Assembly (NCBI RefSeq): GCF_004379255.2 | Contig: NC_056040.1 | Coordinates: 31,400,852 to 31,464,851 of the forward strand | Reading direction: 5' to 3' | DNA length: 64,000 nucleotides | Source: Salvia splendens | Lineage: Eukaryota > Streptophyta > Magnoliopsida > Lamiales > Lamiaceae | The notes under the pieces: generated by a model | What the model was told of the DNA's origin: nothing | The model's database searches: none | What the model saw: only the letters and a program-made list of their open reading frames with translations | Shown here: piece after piece, positions 58,389 to 64,000 of the stretch | Position numbering within the stretch: position 1 is the first letter of the stretch | Layout of the letters: every line of letters starts with the position of its first letter | Made by a program: the position numbers and the translations under genes

Positions 58389-58412
58389 TAAGAGCACTCT
58401 AACATATCATTA

Positions 58413-58802
58413 CTCTGGTTACAGCATACTCTAAATAAATAAATGATGTTAACATCTAAAGAATTAATTTTCCTAAATTAAGCAATTAAATAGTGTGTCA
58501 CCTACTTCTCCACCCAATGCAATATAAATAAATAAATACTCCTATATACACGTATCTGCAATCCTCTCGTTTTATTTTATACGTATCTGCAATCCTCTCG
58601 TTTTATTTTATACAAATGTGTACGGCTTCATCTTCCTCACTGCGTTTTCATCCCGGCAAGTTTTTCTTTCTCATTTCCTCATCATCTTCTTTTCACTTCA
58701 TATTAATACAACAAAATTATGGCCATCTATGAAATTTTGAAAAGTTTTGGGTTTGTGAATATTACATACCAAAGCTGAGAGTCTTCTCTTGAAAAATCGT
58801 CT
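58413..58802. other. Intergenic DNA with a 31-bp tandem duplication
   Basis: Units lie at 58551-58581 and 58582-58612 (CGTATCTGCAATCCTCTCGT...). No gene is seen. Confidence 0.6.
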
Positions 58803-58999
58803 CTCTGTGTCCCTAATTATTTGTCACCATTTAAACTGCCACGGATTTTATATATTAGTTTTATAATAAAATATGAATGATAATGAGTTAGTGGAATGTA
58901 TAGTCCATTATCAAAACTGACAAAAGTGAAAAGGTGACAAATTTTTAGGCATGGTACAAAATATAAATAAGTGACAATTTTTTCGGAACGAAGGGAGCA
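58803..58999. mobile_element. Decayed Stowaway MITE
   Basis: The left TCCCTAATTATTTGTCACC and right TTCGGAACGAAGGGAGCA ends are weak. The interior TTAGTTTTATAATAAAATAT is typical of the family. Confidence 0.55.
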
Positions 59000-59089
59000 C
59001 AAAAGATTAAGATTTTGGATGGGTTTGGAGTATAGCGGGAAAGTTAATTCTACTACAAAATGCGATGTGCATCTTCCTTGCCTTAGGGC

Positions 59090-59338
59090 ATCTCCAACTA
59101 TTTTTACCAAACTCAAAACAAACTAACACACTATACACACTATACCCAAACTTTACACGTAATCTACACAAACACCTACTCTACACACAATACAAAATGC
59201 ATACACTTCAAACACATAATATATAAAAAATACTTACACTACACAAAACACGGACATCACACACTATATACAAAATACACAAGTAAAAAAATACACACTA
59301 GACACACTATGTACAAAATACACGCATTGCAAGCACAC
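59090..59338. repeat. ACAC/CACTATAC-rich low-complexity tract
   Basis: Irregular repeats of ACACACTATAC and AAATACAC fill this stretch up to the Harbinger element. Non-coding. Confidence 0.7.
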
Positions 59339-59341
59339 TAA

Positions 59342-60451
59342 GAGCATCCGCAATGGCGCCCGTCCCGACGGACGTCCGACCGGCGTGCCGGACGTCCGTG
59401 CAGGAAGTCCACCATTGTCCAAAGGTGACGCGGATACGGACGTCCGCTGCGGACAGCGGAGTTCCGCGGCGTTCCCGGGACGTCCGTGGGGACGTCCTTG
59501 CGAACGTCCGCCATTGCGTGGACCCCACGGATGTCCGCACGGATGTCCTAATTATTTTATTATTCTTTTTTTCAAAAATTCTATAAATACTGCTCGTTGA
59601 ATTTCATTTCATTCGCTCCACTTGTATTAACGAGTATCTCTCTCTCTAAATCTGGCTGCGGGTGTTGAATCTGGCTAGCCGAAGCGGGCGAAGATCAGCG
59701 CCTCTGGGGAGTACAGCAACAGTGTTGGTTCCCACGAACTTCCCCCCACCGAGGCAGAGTTCCCGACACCTTCATCGTCGGCCCGCCACCGTCGCCCTAT
59801 GGGGCATAAGTCCACGGCGCAGATGGCGAGTGGAAGGGCCAGCGGGTCCGCCGAGGCCCAATTGGCAACTCCTACCCAAAATGATCCCGAGCTCCCCTCA
59901 CTCGCCTGCGTCGCGCAACATGAAACCCTGTTACGTGCAATGGTTGAATGGCGGACATCAACCAATCGCCATTACAGGTCGTCGCTGAAGGATATAATCA
60001 ACAGTATGCAGCGCGATTTGAGGTTGGGAGACATGGCGGAGAGTGGCGATGAGGGGACTACCGGTGGGGATGACGAGGGTACTGGCAGCGGGGAATCCGA
60101 TGAGTGAGACGACGATTTTTTTTAACTATGTAATTTTTTTTAACAATTATGTATGTTTTTTTTTAATATGTATGTTTTTTTTAAATAAAGTGGTTGCAAT
60201 TTCTCCGTATTTGTGTCGAAATTTTAATTTCGTAAATTATTTAATTCCGTAAATTGTTTAATTTGGTGAATTTGTGAATTTTTATTATTGTGGGAAGTCC
60301 GTCGGGATGTTCTTAGGGATGTCCGTCACTGTGCAGTGGGATGTCCTTATGACGTGACAGTGCAGTGAGAAGTCCTTATGACGTGGCAGAAGGTGTTTTT
60401 GGGATGTCCGCGAGGATGTCCGCCGGGACATCCGCACCACTGAGAATGCTC
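59342..60451 (+). mobile_element. PIF/Harbinger element D (Myb-ORF type, deleted)
   Basis: Ends GAGCATCCGCAATGG and, inverted, GAGCATTCTCAGTGG; the flanks read TAA and TTA. Subterminal arrays of GGACGTCCG and GGATGTCCG lie at both ends. The leader (CTATAAATACTG near 59581, then CCACTTGTATTAACGAGTA) resembles that of family A. It leads straight into the C-terminal part of a Myb-type ORF, so most of that gene is deleted. Confidence 0.8.
59660..60107 (+). pseudogene. C-terminal remnant of Harbinger Myb-like ORF
   Basis: The frame reads PKRAKISASGEYSNSVGSHE, then an RP-rich linker and HKSTAQ, then ETLLRAMVEWRTSTN and an acidic tail ending at TGA 60105-60107. It aligns with the tail of the A2 ORF (PKKQRLNYTGDYSGSSG, MVKMLSEWRAAT, acidic end). 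The DNA-binding part is missing. Confidence 0.7.
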
Positions 60452-60525
60452 TTAGATGTTAACTTTTGAACAATGACATGTCAGCCACCAAATTAATAAT
60501 GTATATTTATGTAAACTCTTCCTCA

Positions 60526-61432
60526 GGCCATCCACAATAGGCGCCCAGCGACCGCCCAGCCGAGCGCCGGCGCTGGGCGGTTCGCTGGGCGATCTATTGC
60601 AGCCGCCCAGCGGGCGATTGGAGAGAGAAACCGCGCAGCGCTGGGCGGTCGGCTGGGCGGTCCGTTCGGCGCTATTGCAGCGCCCGGATCGCCTAGCGCG
60701 AAAATTAATTTTTTTTTTCCGAAACACTATATATACGCGCTTTGCTCGTCATTTTCATTCGCACCACTTGTTTTAACGAGTACTCTCTCTATCTTAATTT
60801 CTGTTCAAGATCAACAACGGGAAATGGATCTCAACAACGAGCCTAGTTCCGGGAGTAGCGGGTCACAAACTCCGACGATCCCTGTGGGAAGTGGATGGGG
60901 TCAGGTGCCCGGGTACTACAACATGTACCCGTGGCAGCAGATAATGCCCGGGGCCCCAATGGGGGGGAGTCAGCCGGGGGGGTTTCCGCCGATACCGGGG
61001 TGGGTACCTGGGATGCAGATGATGCCCGGGGGAGCACCGGCGACACAGTGGACTCCGGGGGTCGTACCGCGACGGAGGCGACGACGACGGAGACGAGGAG
61101 TGAATTGTCACTCTTTTTTATTAATGTATTTTTTTTAAAAATTAATGTACTTTTTTTAAATTATTGTACTTTTTTAAATTTTAATAGTATTATTAAACTT
61201 TTCCCGTATATGTCTCGTAAATTAAATTCCGTATATTGTGTGATTGTTAATTATGTCATTTTATATAATTGTTATTAGTGATGTGGCTATTGATGTGGCT
61301 GGGCTATTTATGATGTGGCTAGGCTATGGCTGAGCTATTTATGATGTGGCAGGAGGATTTTTAGTGCTGATGATGTGGCAGTGGCTGGGCTATGGCTGGG
61401 CTATTGCTGGGCTATTCCTATTGTGGATGGCC
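60526..61432 (+). mobile_element. PIF/Harbinger element A3 (Myb-ORF type, deleted), TCA target site
   Basis: Ends GGCCATCCACAATAGG are perfectly inverted at the right. The flanks are TCA at 60523-60525 and 61433-61435 (or CTCAG if the boundary is moved one base). Subterminal GCGCTGGGCGGT-type repeats, the A-family leader and the GATGTGGC right region are present. Length is 907 bp. Confidence 0.9.
60824..61138 (+). pseudogene. N-terminus of Harbinger Myb-like ORF fused by deletion
   Basis: The start is identical in style to A2 (VPGYYNMYPWQQIMPG, PGMQMMPGG). At about 61060 it jumps into sequence coding in another frame for the acidic tail of the same protein (DGGDDDGDEE), so the middle is deleted out of frame. 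The read frame gives an Arg run instead. Confidence 0.75.
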
Positions 61433-61435
61433 TCA

Positions 61436-62063
61436 GCCCCAACTCTCACATAGTAATAAAATAAAATGTTTAATCTCTAATGTGCATTATATGGAATACT
61501 ACTAATGATGTAGATCTAATCAGCTGAAGTTACATGCACAAAAATGAATCGGATGTCTGGTTGTATTCTACTTGGCAAAATAATTGCTGTAGAAAGCAAA
61601 ACACCAATATATCTCCATTCACCAACATTAATACATTGCCACTATGCTCTCTCTCTCTAGTCTTTACATATTCATGACATATAATCAATCAGAAACACAT
61701 GAATTACCCCACCTATGCCTTCTTTTCAGGCTGAGGAATTATCCCTAATTCCAAAAGATAAGGCCTAGTAAGTGCTTGTGAATTTTACTGTTTTTCAGTA
61801 GGATGTGGAATTATCCCTAATTCCAAAAGATAAGGCCTAGTAAGTGCTTGTGAATTTTACTGTTTTTCAGTAGGATGTGGATTGCACTCTCAAATCTCAG
61901 CAATAAATCCCAAAACACAGGAACAGTGTTTAGCCTTCAATTAATTTTAAACTATAGTACTACTACATCAGTAGTACTAGTAGCATAAGTGATGTCGGTT
62001 TGATAATATCACTTACATAAGATTAGTTTTTATATATCTATCAGTCTTCTCCTTAACAAATAT
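61436..62063. other. Intergenic DNA with a 72-bp tandem duplication
   Basis: Units lie at 61735-61806 and 61807-61878 (GGAATTATCCCTAATTCCAA...) and are identical as far as read. No gene is seen. Confidence 0.7.
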
Positions 62064-62255
62064 TCCCTCCGTTTTATTAGAAGTAATGACTTTTTTAGGG
62101 CACAAGATTTAAAATGACACTCCTTTAGTAAGTTGAAAATAAGGTAGAAGAGATAAAATGATCATAAAGTAGAAAGGAGAATATAATAGAAGAAAGTAAA
62201 TGTATTTTTTTTGCTCAAACTAAAAATTAATTACTTATCGTGGATTCTTTTGAAA
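62064..62255. mobile_element. Stowaway MITE, right end decayed
   Basis: The left end ATTCCCTCCGTTTTATTAG is clear. The right side (ATTACTTATCGTGGATTC) lacks the GGAGGGAGTA end. Confidence 0.5.
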
Positions 62256-62937
62256 GACAAGGAATTGTTCATTCGAAATTAGCAAATAAGAAACTTCCGG
62301 GCTATGAAACAGATCAATGGAAAAACTGATTAAAAGGTAATTTTCAGTACCATTTATCTTCGATCAAATGGTCTAAATTAATACCAGAAAAATGACGAAA
62401 TAGAGCTCCCTAGCATTGTATAGACAAAAAGACAGATTTTAGCAAGTGGCATTCATATGAAAAATACTATACTATTATACTATTACTATGGAATGTAATT
62501 CAATTTCAAATTAATTAAATTAAACCTCTAAATAATTTTATTTTGAAAAAATGAACCACTAATAATACCGCACAACTCACAAGTCTAATCACGTAACCTC
62601 AAATTTGAACGTGAAAATTGTACTACTAGCACCTATTTCTAGGCAAGTCTTGATAAAGTTCTGTTTTACAATCTGGATATGTCTGCTGCACATTAAAATG
62701 TGTGGTAGTAATGCAAATCTTGATTCATTAAGTTTGGATAAGCTGTCTGGGTGATATGTCCAATAGGTTTGTTACACCTCGCCCAATCACATCTCTCCGG
62801 TGGAAACTTGTGATTTAACTGCTACACGTTTATATATGTTGTGTTACACCCTAATTCATTTAATTTTTAGTCTGACATTTTGCTTTTCATTTTACCAAAA
62901 GTAGTAATGAAAGGGCTTTTCAAATCTAGGAGGGGTT
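62256..62937. other. AT-rich intergenic DNA
   Basis: No gene, repeat end or RNA feature is recognised. Confidence 0.45.
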
Positions 62938-63288
62938 TCTTTTAGTAGGGTGTCCACTATGGGGTGACCGCGGCTATAACCGCGGGTTGGGGCGGAGGGC
63001 GGGCGGGCTATAGCGGAGAGGCACGGGCGGACACCGAAATGGAGGCGGTAGGGGGCGGACAGGCTTCAGCCGACTCCGGGGCGAGGACGCGGCGAAATGG
63101 GGGCGGACGCGGCTATAGGTGCGGCGCCTATAGTGGCGGCACCGACCGCCGCGGCTATAGCCGATTTTAAATTTTTTTTTTTTTCATTTCAATTCACCTA
63201 TAAATATACCCCACTCCATTCATTATTTTCACACCATTCCAACTCTACATCTATAAAAATTTCTCTCACTACAATTTGGGGTCGGAAA

Positions 63289-63423
63289 TGAATAATTTGT
63301 GGAGAGGCAGCTGGAATGCTCTGATTCAACAGGTGCAACACCAGGCCCACATCACATAACACACTGCAGGCCGATTTGATTGAAGAAGTGTGGGCACGTA
63401 GGGGAGGTGGTGGCGCAGTGTAA
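63289..63423 (+). pseudogene. C-terminal scrap of a Harbinger-type transposase
   Basis: After the leader, a short ATG frame (WRGSWNALIQQ) stops. In another frame LQADLIEEVWARRGGGGAV ends at TAA 63421-63423. The DLIEE-WARR ending matches the A1 transposase tail (DLIEELWARR). Confidence 0.6.
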
Positions 63424-63461
63424 ACATGTTAGTGATTTGTACTAGATTAAATGTAGCGTGT

Positions 63462-63690
63462 AATTTTAATTTTAATTTTAATTTAGTGTGTAATTTTAAT
63501 TTTAATTTTAATTTTAATTTTAATTTTAATTTTAATTGTAATTTTAATTTTAATTTTAATTTTAATTTTAATTTTAATTTTAATTTTAATTTTAATTTTA
63601 ATTTTAATTTTAATTTAATTTTAATTTAATTTTAATTTTAATTTTAATTTTAATTTTAATTTTAATTTTAATTTTAATTTTAATTTTAGT
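63462..63690. repeat. (AATTTT)n hexanucleotide array
   Basis: About 35 near-perfect units with a few interruptions, directly after the transposase scrap. The Phe-Asn ORF across it is an artefact. Confidence 0.95.
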
Positions 63691-64000
63691 TTAAATTTTA
63701 GTTTTAATTCTACTTCGTATAGTCGTGTTCTTCTAATTACGTATAGCCCGATAAATTTGTTCATAATTATTTGAAACATTATAAAATGAAAGTTGATTAG
63801 AATTAGGGGGCTATTGGAGGTGTCCACTATAGTGGCGGACACAAAATTTTGGAGCTATGGACAACAAAACTGGGGCTATGGATAAAAACTGGGGCGGGGC
63901 TATTGGGCGTGTCCGCCTATAGTGGAAACTCTTTTAGCATAAAAAAATTTATAGGAGTATTAGCAATTATTCTGTCAATCTGTCATTAAGTGTAATTTTT

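Larger units (their letters stand above)
53576..58412. mobile_element. Long-TIR (Mutator-like) element carrying several later insertions
   Basis: About 190 bp at the left (AATGATATGCTGAGCGCTCC, then TTGAGCGTCCTGCCATGTCA, ATGCTTCAAAGTTTAATC) recur inverted at the right. The right arm is itself split: 55850-55937, then 57959-58056, then the last bases to 58412. Removing the Harbinger element at 55938-57958 and the MITE at 58057-58388 restores the arm. No transposase is recognised inside, and target duplications were not resolved. Mutator-like assignment rests on TIR length only. Confidence 0.6.
62946..63929 (+). mobile_element. Harbinger-like deletion derivative F
   Basis: The left TAGGGTGTCCACTATGG and inverted right GTTTCCACTATAGGCGG ends are imperfect. 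TCTTTTAG flanks both (62938-62945 and 63930-63937); an 8-bp duplication would suit hAT better, so superfamily is open. Subterminal repeats are GCGGCTATAG and GGGGCGG. A leader with CTATAAATATACC (63199) leads to a transposase tail remnant of Harbinger type. Confidence 0.6.

Noticed and set aside
59342..60451. Clean 3-bp target duplication for element D
   Set aside because: Left flank reads TAA and right flank TTA; they do not match directly, so no duplication is claimed.
63426..63842. Phe-Asn and Lys-Leu repeat ORFs
   Set aside because: Both strands of the (AATTTT)n array.

Overview
The window is nuclear DNA from a flowering plant, almost certainly a eudicot. Evidence is the intron-split host genes, Stowaway, Tourist and hAT MITEs, PIF/Harbinger transposons, and a plant Tekay-type chromovirus with an initiator-Met tRNA primer site. 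Species cannot be read from the sequence; an asterid such as a Lamiales member is only a guess. No bacterial gene, rRNA, tRNA or CRISPR array was seen.

Only two host genes can be supported. IAA33, a non-canonical Aux/IAA protein, lies on the + strand at 12629-13255 in two exons. A GPP/GS1-type HAD-family glycerol-3-phosphatase lies on the - strand at 31888-34890 in six exons. Their Arabidopsis counterparts are, as I recall, close neighbours on chromosome 5 (At5g57420 and At5g57440). The window therefore looks like an ancient gene pair whose spacer has been inflated to about 19 kb by transposons.

Layout. 1-6045: deletion derivative of a Tekay chromovirus (partial LTR, integrase/chromodomain remnant, 3' LTR). 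6046-10123: minus-strand LTRs and a gag remnant of a second Ty3 family with a tRNA-Asp primer site. 10601-12103: Harbinger A1 (transposase remnant) just upstream of IAA33. 16076-20760: a Tourist MITE, three more degraded LTRs and a clean solo LTR. 21351-23366: Harbinger A2 (Myb-like ORF). 23427-28083: a MITE field. 28105-29964: Harbinger B (transposase). 31888-34890: GPP. 36045-50074: a four-level nest in which a Stowaway MITE holds a LINE fragment, which holds a solo LTR, which holds an 11.5-kb Tekay element with 5-bp target duplications. 53576-58412: a long-TIR element holding several others, including nearly intact Harbinger C. 59342-61432: two more Myb-type Harbinger derivatives. 62946-63929: another transposase-remnant Harbinger-like element with a long hexanucleotide array.

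Most unusual points: (1) each coding Harbinger-like element carries either a transposase or a Myb-like ORF, never both, and in one family the same leader sits directly in front of either ORF; (2) the complete Tekay element has an uninterrupted extra 234-codon ORF between its primer site and its broken gag-pol; (3) one LTR family repeats a palindrome of the form CAGCGG-CCGCTG upstream of its TATA box in every copy that retains this region; (4) the nested insertion at 36-50 kb can be dated in order from its junctions.
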